DNA of 64,000 nt from Gammaproteobacteria bacterium (GTDB lineage: Bacteria; Pseudomonadota; Gammaproteobacteria; Steroidobacterales; Rariloculaceae). Position numbers and translations under genes: made by a program. The notes under the pieces were generated by a model that ran no database searches, was not told the DNA's origin, and was given only the letters and a program-made list of their open reading frames with translations. The stretch lies in assembly GCA_022820625.1 (NCBI GenBank), contig JAJEFE010000147.1:62001-126000 (forward strand). Reading direction: 5' to 3'. Below are positions 19,377 through 27,464 of this stretch, in pieces; positions within the stretch are counted from its first letter, which is position 1; every line of letters begins with the position of its first letter.

Positions 19377-19412
19377 GATAGAAAATTCTATCGAAGCATG
19401 GGGGATTCTATC
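19377..19412. promoter_or_regulatory. Repeated TTCTATC half-sites upstream of the MFS locus
   Basis: GATAGAA-AA-TTCTATC (19377-19392) is a 7-bp inverted repeat with a 2-bp spacer, and a third ATTCTATC half-site lies at 19405-19412. The position upstream of the MFS unit fits an operator for a LacI- or GntR-type regulator, none of which is encoded nearby. Confidence 0.4.
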
Positions 19413-19623
19413 CTGTCGATGAGATTTGGGGAAAGGAGATTGGGACGCGGAACCGGGAATTCGGCTGGAAGAGCGGGTGGTCTGCGCGGTTCGGGTCGTT
19501 ACGGTATGATTTTGTGGCCGGGTCGTTTTGCCTCGTCACTCGGCTGGATGTCGGCGATCTGGCCATCGCCCGGGCGGGCGCCAGCCCGTGAGTGCGGTCA
19601 GGCGATGTGGGAGCGATCGGAGA

Positions 19624-20289
19624 ATGAATGCCATGCGCCTCGTTCGAGTGATTTCCGTCGCCTTGATCCTGTGCATTCCGGGGCCGCTCTTCGCCCAGGG
19701 CTGGGTCGATTACGCCAGCCTCGCCGACTTCTTCAGAGTCAATCTTCCGGGCGAGCCGACGGTGGAAGAGATCGTCTACACGTCGGAGTACGAGGCCGGG
19801 CTCCCGGCCCGGGTGCACACCTACGACGACGGCGCGAGCCGGTACTCGGTGACCGTGGTCGACTACACCGACGCCGAACGCATCCACATCGAGCGGGCAA
19901 GGAACTGCCCGCCCGATGCTCACACCGGCTGCTCGGGCGCGTCGTCCACGGGCGTGGGGTCCTGGATCGTCGACGTCCGCGGCGCCATGGACTACGCGAC
20001 GTGGCAGCTTCTCCAGCGCGACATCCGGCCGACGTTCTTCGGCTGGAATTTCGTGGACCTCGTCGAGGGCCGTCACCTCCAGCTCACCAACGCAGACCGG
20101 TCCCGGACGTTCGCGGCCATCTACATGCACGAGGATCGTCTCTACGTCCTGGAGGCCACCGCGCCGCCGGGCAGGCCGGGCCCCGAGCTGTTCCAGCAGT
20201 CGTTGCGGTTCCTCGATGCAGACGGAAACCCCATCCGCTACGAGCGCGTTTACGTCAACGGCTTTCCGCCACCTCCCCGAATCAGATGA
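19624..20289 (+). CDS. Secreted protein of unknown function
   Basis: A 221-residue exported protein with a signal peptide ending about PLFAQG. The mature part reads like a compact alpha/beta domain: WVDYASLADFFRVNLPGEPT, then RYSVTVVDYTDAERIH, and a late segment AAIYMHEDRLYVLEATAPPG followed by ELFQQSLRFLDADG. These pieces recall secreted stress-like domains that sample peptide deposition at the cell surface, but I cannot name a family. Two Cys (NCPPDAHTGC) may form a disulfide. An alternative start is the ATG at 19633. The stop overlaps a possible upstream ATG of the next gene (ATGA), so they are probably co-transcribed. Confidence 0.7.
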   Translation: MNAMRLVRVISVALILCIPGPLFAQGWVDYASLADFFRVNLPGEPTVEEIVYTSEYEAGLPARVHTYDDGASRYSVTVVDYTDAERIHIERARNCPPDAHTGCSGASSTGVGSWIVDVRGAMDYATWQLLQRDIRPTFFGWNFVDLVEGRHLQLTNADRSRTFAAIYMHEDRLYVLEATAPPGRPGPELFQQSLRFLDADGNPIRYERVYVNGFPPPPRIR

Positions 20290-20360
20290 TGCGTGCGAGA
20301 ATCTCGCAATCCTCCGACATTGCGCTCCGGCACGGCGCGCAGCGATGGGTGAGTTCGACG

Positions 20361-20762
20361 ATGTCCGAAATCCGGACGCTAGCCGCCTTGCTCTTTTGCC
20401 TGTTGGTCTTCCCTGTTCCCGGTGGGGCGCATCATTCCCACGGCAACTACGCGCTTTCAGACTTCACCCATCTCGAGGGGACGGTCCAGGAAGTGCACTT
20501 GCTCAACCCGCATTCTTGGATCTTCCTCGAGGTCCCCGGCAAGGTTCCCGGCGGCGAGCCCACCCTGTGGGCCATGGAGGCCGCCACCCCCGGGACGCTT
20601 CGCTGGAACGGCATCGAGCCCGATGACGTCCTGCCCGGCGACCTCATCCGGGTTCGCTGCCACCGGCTCAGGGACGGCTCGGACGGATGCCTGCTCGGGT
20701 TCGTGACTCCGCTGCACGGGGACCCGGAACGGGGACACGGCGTCGAGAAGGAATGGGATTAA
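20361..20762 (+). CDS. Secreted DUF6152-like protein (module A alone)
   Basis: A 133-residue exported protein. MSEIRTLAALLFCLLVF is the signal core, cleavage is likely after GGA, and the mature chain would begin HHSHGNYALSDF (His24-His25). The conserved segment appears as LLNPHSWIFLEV, followed by WAMEAATPGTLRWNGI and DLIRVRCHRLRDGS, typical of the family. The ATG at 20361 is chosen because it begins the signal peptide; an ATG at 20286 overlapping the previous stop would add 25 residues. It probably follows the upstream secreted protein in one operon. The 277 bp after it up to 21040 hold nothing I can support. Confidence 0.82.
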   Translation: MSEIRTLAALLFCLLVFPVPGGAHHSHGNYALSDFTHLEGTVQEVHLLNPHSWIFLEVPGKVPGGEPTLWAMEAATPGTLRWNGIEPDDVLPGDLIRVRCHRLRDGSDGCLLGFVTPLHGDPERGHGVEKEWD

Positions 20763-21039
20763 AGGCGTCTGCGCCCTTCCGTGAGAACTGTGCGCCGCCG
20801 CACAATCCGGCGAGTCTCACGACCTTGCCGTGCTGTCGGCATATCAACCGGCCGAGGCCAACTGGTCGACCGCCGGCGACATACGGGCCGACCCCGAAAC
20901 CGAGCACAGCCTGGAACCCGTCGCGGGCCCGGAAGAGGCATCGTGTGACACGCCCTCATCGACCCTCTCAACCGCTTCAATACGTTTGCGACAGGGCCAT
21001 TTAAATTACTATCCTTATCAGCTGATGGGGGATGCCGAG

Positions 21040-22467
21040 ATGCGTAACAGACAAGTCGTAACTCAATCTCCGTTCGCTGCGACGCCAAGCCGGGCACGGT
21101 TCTCGAGCCATTGTTTATTTCTCGGAGTTTTTGCCGTAGCGCTGTCGTCGACTGGCGCTGCGCAAGCTGCCGAAATCGTGAATCCCGGTTTTGAGGACGG
21201 TTGGGCCGGCTGGACCGACGGCGATGCGAGCGGGTCCGGTACGGCCTTGTCGGATATCGCCCACGAGGGTGAGCGGGCGGTCAAGCTGACCGAAAACGGG
21301 GCCTATGTGACGCAAACCGTCGCGGTGCAACCCGGTACCGCTTATCGTCTCAGCGCATACGTGCGCGGACCCGGCAACCTCGGCGCCAAGGTCGGCACGG
21401 ACTTGTTCTTCGAGCAGCAGCCGAACAGGGGTAACAATTGGCGTGAAGTGGTGGTTACGTTTGCATCCGGTCCGGCCGAACGTGTGTCTGTCTTTGCAAG
21501 CTCCGGAGGTTTGGAGGTCCGATTCGACGATTTTCGCCTCGAGGCCCAGGTCGCGCAGGACGTTGACATGAGTGCGCGCATCATCGATTCTGGCGCCGGC
21601 GGCTTTGGCCTCTCACCCGATCTGGCGCCGGGAAGAAACTTCGACCTGCTCGGCTGGTACCTGAACACGCCGGCTGACGACGACAAGGATGGACGATCCG
21701 ACCGGATTTCCGAGGTGGAGTTGGCCAGGGGCGCAACCGACGAACGCTATTTCTTCACGGCCGACGACGGTGGCATGGTGTTTCGCGCCACCGTGGCCGG
21801 GGCCAGGACCTCGAACAATACCCGCTATACCCGCACCGAACTGCGCGAGATGTTGCGGCGTGGCGATACCGGCATTCGCACCATCAACGACGATGGCAGC
21901 CCGAACGAGAACAACTGGGTACTGTCGAGTGCGCCGATATCGGCACTCAGGGCGGCTGGCGGCATCGACGGCACGCTTCGCGCGACGTTGGCGATCGATC
22001 GCGTAACCGAGACGGGCGACAGGAACCAGGTGGGCAAGGTAATTGTCGGGCAGATCCATGCGGCTACCGACGAACCAATCCGACTTTACTACCGAAAACT
22101 GCCAGGTCATTCGCGCGGTTCGCTATATGCCGCTCATGAAGTGTCCGGAGGCGACGACGTCTATTTCGGCCTGATCGGCAGCCGTTTCAGCGATGCAGCA
22201 AACTCGGCCGACGGCATCGCTCTGGGCGAGAGGTTTGGTTACGAGATCGAAACCCGGGGGAACGCCCTCCGCGTAACCATCAGCCAGGACGGCGCGGTGC
22301 GCGCCGAGCAGAACATCGACATGTCTGCGAGCGGCTACGACGTCGACAAGGATTACATGTATTTCAAGGCGGGCGTATACAACCAGAACGATACGGGCGA
22401 AGCAGATGATTTCGTCCAGGCCACGTTCTACGAACTCGAAACGCGGCACAATGAATATGAACACTAG
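21040..22467 (+). CDS. Secreted PL7 alginate lyase with N-terminal carbohydrate-binding domain
   Basis: Depolymerises alginate by beta-elimination outside the cytoplasm. The 475 residues start with a long signal sequence ending AAQAAEIVN. Residues of about 50-180 form a jelly-roll carbohydrate-binding-like module (EIVNPGFEDGWAGW, typical of CBM_4_9/CBM16-like folds). The catalytic PL7 domain shows all three family motifs: RTELREML, QIHA and YFKAGVYNQ. The QIH form is reported in PL7 enzymes that act on guluronate-containing blocks. The start has GGGG 9 nt upstream. It converges on a truncated lactonase; no alginate monomer pathway genes are nearby. Confidence 0.92.
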   Translation: MRNRQVVTQSPFAATPSRARFSSHCLFLGVFAVALSSTGAAQAAEIVNPGFEDGWAGWTDGDASGSGTALSDIAHEGERAVKLTENGAYVTQTVAVQPGTAYRLSAYVRGPGNLGAKVGTDLFFEQQPNRGNNWREVVVTFASGPAERVSVFASSGGLEVRFDDFRLEAQVAQDVDMSARIIDSGAGGFGLSPDLAPGRNFDLLGWYLNTPADDDKDGRSDRISEVELARGATDERYFFTADDGGMVFRATVAGARTSNNTRYTRTELREMLRRGDTGIRTINDDGSPNENNWVLSSAPISALRAAGGIDGTLRATLAIDRVTETGDRNQVGKVIVGQIHAATDEPIRLYYRKLPGHSRGSLYAAHEVSGGDDVYFGLIGSRFSDAANSADGIALGERFGYEIETRGNALRVTISQDGAVRAEQNIDMSASGYDVDKDYMYFKAGVYNQNDTGEADDFVQATFYELETRHNEYEH

Positions 22468-22468
22468 C

Positions 22469-22492
22469 AGCCCGTGACTTTTGCCACGGGCT
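22469..22492. terminator. Hairpin between convergent genes
   Basis: AGCCCGTG (22469-22476) and CACGGGCT (22485-22492) form a perfect 8-bp stem with an 8-nt loop, immediately after the alginate lyase stop. No U-tract follows on either strand, so it may act as a simple bidirectional stop or be structural. Confidence 0.5.
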
Positions 22493-22512
22493 ACTGCTGC
22501 TGCATCGACCGC

Positions 22513-22947
22513 TTATACCACCAGGAACTTGATGCAAGCCGGCTTCAGCACGTTCGCGACGGCGCCGACAGGTGTCAGCGTCCCGTCGTCCGGGTCGATG
22601 GCAAACGACAGGATGCCGCCGCCCGCGCCGTACTCGCCGTTCAGGTTGCCGACTTCATCGTTCGCGTACAGGAATCGACCATCCGGCGAAGTGCAGAGGT
22701 ATCCAGCATTCATGTTGTCGAATTCCGGCCCGGTCCGGCTGAGCGGTTCGAGCGATCCATCGTCCACGTTGACCGAGAATACGCTGATGCCGCCGCCCCC
22801 GCCGACGCCGAACGGTCCCTGGGTCCACGATCCGACATAGGCGAAGACACGCTGCGGCGACTGCGCTTGCACCAGCCGCGTTGCGGCGACCAGGCCGGCG
22901 CCCGCAAGCGCGACGAATTCTCTTCGGGATAGCGGTTGATCAATCAT
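22513..22947 (-). pseudogene. Truncated secreted lactonase-family beta-propeller
   Basis: A 144-residue frame with a Tat signal (LSRREFVALAGAGLVAA) and the start of a 6-phosphogluconolactonase-type propeller: RVFAYVGSWTQGPFG, then ISVFSVNVDDGSLEPLSR and YLCTSPDGRFLYANDEVGN. Intact family members have about 350 residues; here the frame stops after ACIKFLVV and only 45 bp remain before the convergent alginate lyase. The missing C-terminal two-thirds points to a deletion or rearrangement. A short secreted product could still be made. Confidence 0.7.
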
Positions 22948-23103
22948 TCGTTGTTCTTCCCTGTGGCTCCCCGACAAGGTTCATCCACCGAGGAACAATA
23001 ACACTACCGCCCGCGCAGGCCAGGAAGGCCAGGCCGGCGCCAGTTCCCGAGGCAAGCAGAATCGCCGAGTCATTCGGAGGCTGTGTGTGATATAGATTGC
23101 TCA

Positions 23104-25353
23104 ATGATGAAGGAAACATTCGCGACACATATCGCAAGCGATAGTGCACGCATCGGCGTTGCATTAACCTTGATTTTCCTTCTGCTTGCCGCTTGCGGGG
23201 AGCGTCACGGGCCAACAGGAGCTGAACCAATCGACGCCACCAACCCAACTCCCGGGGTCGCGCTCCCGCCGGATACCGACTCGGTACCGGCAACACCCCC
23301 CGCCGCAGAGCAGCGTCCGCATGAAGTAACGGCGCCCCACGGGGCAACGCGCCAGGACGAATACTATTGGTTGCGCGACGATGAACGCGCCGACCCCGAC
23401 ATGCTCGCGTACCTCGAGGCTGAGAACGACTATACCGATGCGGTCATGGCGCCTCTGGACGATTCGAAAGCCGCCTTGTACGAGGAAATCGTCGGTCGAA
23501 TCAAGCAGGACGACAGCTCCGTACCGTACAAGTACAAGGACTACTGGTACTACACGCGCTTCGAAGAAGGTCGGGAGTACCCGATCTACGCGCGGCGCGA
23601 AGGCAACATGGACGCGCCGGAAGAGATCATGCTGGATGTCAATGAACTCGCCGAAGGACACGACTTTTACCAGGTCGGCAACTGGAAGGTCAGCCCGGAC
23701 CAGGCCCTGTTGGCCTACGTTGAAGACACGGTCGGGCGCCGGCAATACACCTTGAGAGTCAAGAACCTCGGGGGCGGTGAAACCCTGTCGGTGCAAATCC
23801 CCGGGCTTTCGACCAGTCTTGCGTGGACCGCCGATAGCAGGACGGTATTTTACGTCGTGAACGATGAGGAAACGCTCCTGACGCGATGGGTCAGGACGCA
23901 CACGCTGGGCGGCGAGGCGGGCAGCGACCCGGTCGTCTACGAGGAACTTGATGACAGTTTCTATATGGGTTTGAGCACCACGCGTTCGGAGAAATACATC
24001 TGCATCGGTCTCGACAGCACCGTGTCCAGCGAGTTGCGCTGTACGGAGGCCGCCGCACCGGGTGAGTTTCGCATACTCGCGCCTCGTGAACGCGACTTCG
24101 AGTACTCGGCGGACCATCTCGACTCGCGCTGGGTAATCCGCACCAACTGGAATGCCGAAAACTTCAAATTGATGGAAGTGGGTGAGGATGTCTGGGGAGA
24201 CCGCTCCCAGTGGCGCGACCTAATCGAGCACGATGCTGACGTCTTTATCGGAGGGTTCGAGCTGTTCGACGATTTCATGGCTGTGGGGGAACGTTCCGGC
24301 GGGCTCACGCGCGTTAGTATCGTGGAGCAGGACGGGCGGACCCACTACGTCGACGCCGATGAGACGGCCTATACCATGGCCCTTTCGGTCAATGCGGAGC
24401 CCGACACCGACCAGCTTCGCTATACCTACACATCGATGACGACTCCGGCCAGCACGTATGAGTTGAATGTCCGGACCGGCGAACGCACGCTCCTGAAGGA
24501 ACAGCCAGTGCTTGGGGGCTTTGACAAAAATAACTACGTCACCGCGAGACTCTGGGCCACCGCGCGCGATGGTGCCCAAATTCCTGTCAGCGTGCTCCAC
24601 CGCAATGGCTTCGAACGGGACGGGACCGCGGCGCTCCTGCAGTACGGTTACGGTTCCTACGGATTCAGCAACGACCCGCGGTTCAGCAGCAACGTCCTGA
24701 GCCTCGTCGACCGCGGCATGGTCTACGCGCTGGCGCACATCCGCGGCGGCCAGGAAATGGGCCGGTCCTGGTATGACGACGGCAAGCTGCTGAACAAGCT
24801 CAACACGTTTACCGACTTTATCGACGTGACGGACTACCTGGTCGATCAGGGCTACGCGGCGCCCGATCGCGTGGCGGCCATGGGCGGCAGCGCAGGCGGC
24901 TTGCTCGTCGGGGCCGTGGCCAATTTGGCGCCGGAAAAATACCGCGTGATCGTATCGCTCGTACCCTTCGTGGACGTCGTCACGACGATGCTGGACGCGA
25001 GCATTCCGCTGACGACGAACGAATACGACGAGTGGGGCAACCCGGAGGACGAGGCCTACTACGACTACATACTCTCGTACTCGCCATACGATCAACTCGA
25101 GGCGAAAGACTATCCCGCCATGTTCGTCAGCACGGGACTGTGGGACTCGCAGGTTCAGTACTGGGAGCCGAGCAAATACGTTGCGCGCCTGCGCGCGCGC
25201 AAGACCGATGACAACCTGGTGGTCTACCGCGTGCAGATGGAGGCCGGGCACGGCGGCCAGTCGGGCCGATTTCGACGCTACCTGGAAACGGCCGAACAGT
25301 ATGCCTTTCTGCTGAACCAGTTGGGCGTGGAGACGCCTGTCGCCTCGCAGTAA
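23104..25353 (+). CDS. Lipoprotein oligopeptidase B (S9A prolyl oligopeptidase family)
   Basis: A 749-residue serine peptidase of the S9A family, similar to oligopeptidase B (cleaves after basic residues in short peptides). The N-terminal lipobox LLAAC and the Pro/Thr-rich linker indicate a lipoprotein, unlike the cytosolic E. coli PtrB. The family landmarks are DEYYWLRDDE near the start of the propeller, YGYGSYGFSNDP and HIRGGQEMGRSWYDDGKLL in the peptidase domain, the nucleophile in MGGSAGGLLVGA, and the late Asp (WDSQVQYWEP) and His (EAGHGGQSGR). The exact start among ATGs at 23104 and 23107 is uncertain. Confidence 0.9.
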   Translation: MMKETFATHIASDSARIGVALTLIFLLLAACGERHGPTGAEPIDATNPTPGVALPPDTDSVPATPPAAEQRPHEVTAPHGATRQDEYYWLRDDERADPDMLAYLEAENDYTDAVMAPLDDSKAALYEEIVGRIKQDDSSVPYKYKDYWYYTRFEEGREYPIYARREGNMDAPEEIMLDVNELAEGHDFYQVGNWKVSPDQALLAYVEDTVGRRQYTLRVKNLGGGETLSVQIPGLSTSLAWTADSRTVFYVVNDEETLLTRWVRTHTLGGEAGSDPVVYEELDDSFYMGLSTTRSEKYICIGLDSTVSSELRCTEAAAPGEFRILAPRERDFEYSADHLDSRWVIRTNWNAENFKLMEVGEDVWGDRSQWRDLIEHDADVFIGGFELFDDFMAVGERSGGLTRVSIVEQDGRTHYVDADETAYTMALSVNAEPDTDQLRYTYTSMTTPASTYELNVRTGERTLLKEQPVLGGFDKNNYVTARLWATARDGAQIPVSVLHRNGFERDGTAALLQYGYGSYGFSNDPRFSSNVLSLVDRGMVYALAHIRGGQEMGRSWYDDGKLLNKLNTFTDFIDVTDYLVDQGYAAPDRVAAMGGSAGGLLVGAVANLAPEKYRVIVSLVPFVDVVTTMLDASIPLTTNEYDEWGNPEDEAYYDYILSYSPYDQLEAKDYPAMFVSTGLWDSQVQYWEPSKYVARLRARKTDDNLVVYRVQMEAGHGGQSGRFRRYLETAEQYAFLLNQLGVETPVASQ

Positions 25354-25468
25354 TCCGGTTTATCCCGACAGTGAGCAGGGTAACCAGACGCAAGAGTTCG
25401 GCAGGCTGATGCTCACGCTGCGCCGTAAGATTGCTGGATTGCGCTCCACTATGGTCGCGGAACACGCA

Positions 25469-25894
25469 TCAATCGATCCAACCCCTGATCGCGGTCCACT
25501 TCGAGTACCACGCCAATAGCGCCGCGACCGCCACCGGCATCACGATAATCAACACGATGTCCGAGGCACTCAGGTTGACCGGCAGACTCAGCGTGTGGGC
25601 GACGACCACGATCGTGGCAACCAGCGACGCGTAGAACAGCCAGATCGCGCCGGCCTTTCTCAGCAGGAGCAGGACGCAGCCAAGCGTACCCCCGAAAATG
25701 GCGATCGTGACGCTGGCGGCGATCCACCCCGTCTGGCTTGCCACGATCGTGCGATGCGACTCCGGATAGGTTGCCAGCACGTCCGGATTCATCTGCATGA
25801 AGATATTCACGACGCCCATCGCGTTCCACACCAGCGCGACAGCGCCGATGACCCAGAAACTCCAATGTGCGCGGCTGGTTACTTTCTCGCTCAC
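25469..25894 (-). CDS. Small membrane protein of unknown function, four TM segments
   Basis: A 141-residue protein with four predicted membrane helices: AHWSFWVIGAVALVWNAMGV, TGWIAASVTIAIFGGTLGCV, AIWLFYASLVATIVVVA and IVLIIVMPVAVAALLAWYSK. The GTG at 25894 is preferred, as GGAGG lies 6 nt upstream; longer starts at 25924 and 25918 lack this. It resembles short uncharacterised membrane proteins of proteobacteria. Convergent with the oligopeptidase and divergent from the TerB-like gene at 26040. Confidence 0.75.
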   Translation of the reverse strand: MSEKVTSRAHWSFWVIGAVALVWNAMGVVNIFMQMNPDVLATYPESHRTIVASQTGWIAASVTIAIFGGTLGCVLLLLRKAGAIWLFYASLVATIVVVAHTLSLPVNLSASDIVLIIVMPVAVAALLAWYSKWTAIRGWID

Positions 25895-26039
25895 GACATC
25901 CTCCGATTGTCCACCCATTTCCATCCGATAGCCGTTCACATGGTAACTTCGATAGCTGCAGGAGGGCGCGAGAACGTGCGCGAGCATATAGACTATGGCC
26001 CCCGAAAGGTATTCTGAAATTGGACAGAGCCAGGGTCAT

Positions 26040-26480
26040 ATGAACGAAAGGTTGTTCGAACCGCATCGCTACGAAGCCGATACACCCGAAGCCGTCCTGC
26101 AATGCGCGGTCGCAGTGGCGTGTATTGACGGCGAGTTTGCCTCTGACGAAAGGGAGCGGGTTCGGAAGGTCTACGCGGATATCTGCCGCGAAATGACCTA
26201 TGCCTACAACGCACCGGACGTATCCGACGAGTATGCATACATCGCCGAGTCGACAGCGGATGTTGCGCTGGCCCTCGACGACCGGGAACTCAAGTTGGCG
26301 TACATCGATTACCGCGCGGAATTGATAACCGATCCGGACCTGCAGGAGCTGACGCTCGTCATGTCGCTGCGCATCGCCGGTGCCGACGCGGAACTCGCCG
26401 GCACCGAAAGCCTCGCCCTCCGCCACCTGGCCCATTCCTGGGAGATCAGTCTGTCAGATGTGCTTGCGCCCTACGTCTGA
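26040..26480 (+). CDS. TerB-family protein
   Basis: A 146-residue helical protein with the TerB-like fold: AVAVACIDGEFASDERERV opens the domain with the family's acidic (metal-binding-type) helix, and LQELTLVMSLRIAGADAEL closes it with AGTESLALRHLAHSW. TerB domains occur in tellurite and phage-related stress operons, but this copy is solitary. The ATG at 26040 is preferred; another at 25995 would add 15 residues. Function not known. Confidence 0.75.
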   Translation: MNERLFEPHRYEADTPEAVLQCAVAVACIDGEFASDERERVRKVYADICREMTYAYNAPDVSDEYAYIAESTADVALALDDRELKLAYIDYRAELITDPDLQELTLVMSLRIAGADAELAGTESLALRHLAHSWEISLSDVLAPYV

Positions 26481-26550
26481 GCTGGGATTTTATCGGCACG
26501 TGGCAGCGCTGGCTGCAGTTCCAAGAGTGACTTCCGCAAACGGCCACTTA

Positions 26551-26603
26551 TAGTGAATTTATCCTGGTTTACAAGAAATTCATAAACTGGGATAAATTCA
26601 CTA
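26551..26603. repeat. Inverted repeat, 20-bp arms
   Basis: Arms at 26551-26570 and 26584-26603 match as inverted copies at 18 of 20 positions (core TAGTGAATTTATCC), with a 13-nt loop. It is strikingly AT-rich in GC-rich surroundings and lies between convergent TerB-like and GST genes. It may be a terminator or a small mobile-type repeat (MITE/REP-like). Confidence 0.7.
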
Positions 26604-26655
26604 CAAATGCCGATGGGTACCCACTAGGAAATCGCTTCGCGTCAGAGACTGTCTC

Positions 26656-27351
26656 TCATTTTCCAGTGTTGACGAGCGATCGTGCCTCCCTGGCGAATTC
26701 CTCGAGATCGCCCGAGACGCCGGTCGCCATGTCGTAGGTTTCCCGGGTGGGGATGCTGACGCCTTTCTGCACGGCGGGACGCTCTTCAATGGCCGCGAGC
26801 CAGCGCTGCAGGTTGTCGAGGCCGTCAATGGACAGCCCCGGCCAGAGGTAGCCCCGCGCCCACGTCCAGTTGGCGATATCGGCGACGGAGTAATCCCCGG
26901 CGAGGAATTCGCTTTCGGCTAGACGGGTGTCCAGCACTTCCAGCAGGCGGCGCGATTCCGCCTGGTAGCGATTGATCGCGGCGGGGACCCGTTCCTCCAT
27001 GTAGCGGAAGAATACGTTGGCCTGGCCCATCATCGGGCCCAGTCCGCCCATCTGGAACATCAGCCACTGGATCTGCGACATGCGGGTCTTTTCGTCGTCA
27101 GAGAGAAACTTCCCGGTCTTTTCCGCCAGGTAGAGGAGAATGGCGCCGGATTCGAACAGCGTGAAGCCGCCGTTCTCCCGATCCACGATCACCGGGATCC
27201 GCCCGTTGGGATTCATGGCGAGAAACTCGGGCGATTTCTGCTCGCTGGCCATCAGGTCGATGGGGTGCACTGTATAGGGCAGCCCGCATTCCTCCAGCAT
27301 GACGGAGATTTTCCAGCCATTGGGCGTGGCGGCGGTGTAGAGGTCGATCAT
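26656..27351 (-). CDS. Glutathione S-transferase family protein (YfcG/YghU-like)
   Basis: A 231-residue GST of the Nu/YfcG type. The thioredoxin-like N-domain opens [20 protein letters not shown], lacks the usual active-site Cys or Tyr, and has the Thr-Pro-Asn segment typical of YfcG/YghU disulfide-bond reductases. [11 protein letters not shown] and [15 protein letters not shown] are the glutathione-binding landmarks; the all-helical C-domain includes [11 protein letters not shown]. It acts in the cytosol on glutathione disulfide-type substrates by family inference. GGAAGGG precedes the start; divergent from the M3 peptidase. Confidence 0.92.
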   Translation of the reverse strand: MIDLYTAATPNGWKISVMLEECGLPYTVHPIDLMASEQKSPEFLAMNPNGRIPVIVDRENGGFTLFESGAILLYLAEKTGKFLSDDEKTRMSQIQWLMFQMGGLGPMMGQANVFFRYMEERVPAAINRYQAESRRLLEVLDTRLAESEFLAGDYSVADIANWTWARGYLWPGLSIDGLDNLQRWLAAIEERPAVQKGVSIPTRETYDMATGVSGDLEEFAREARSLVNTGK

Positions 27352-27464
27352 GAGGAATTTCCCTTCCGTTCAACTGTCGATGATGGCGCAGCTCAAATCC
27401 TTTATATTGGTTCGCCCGGCGCGATCGGCGCATGATAAGCGGCGGAACCAGAGGTAAGGAAATC

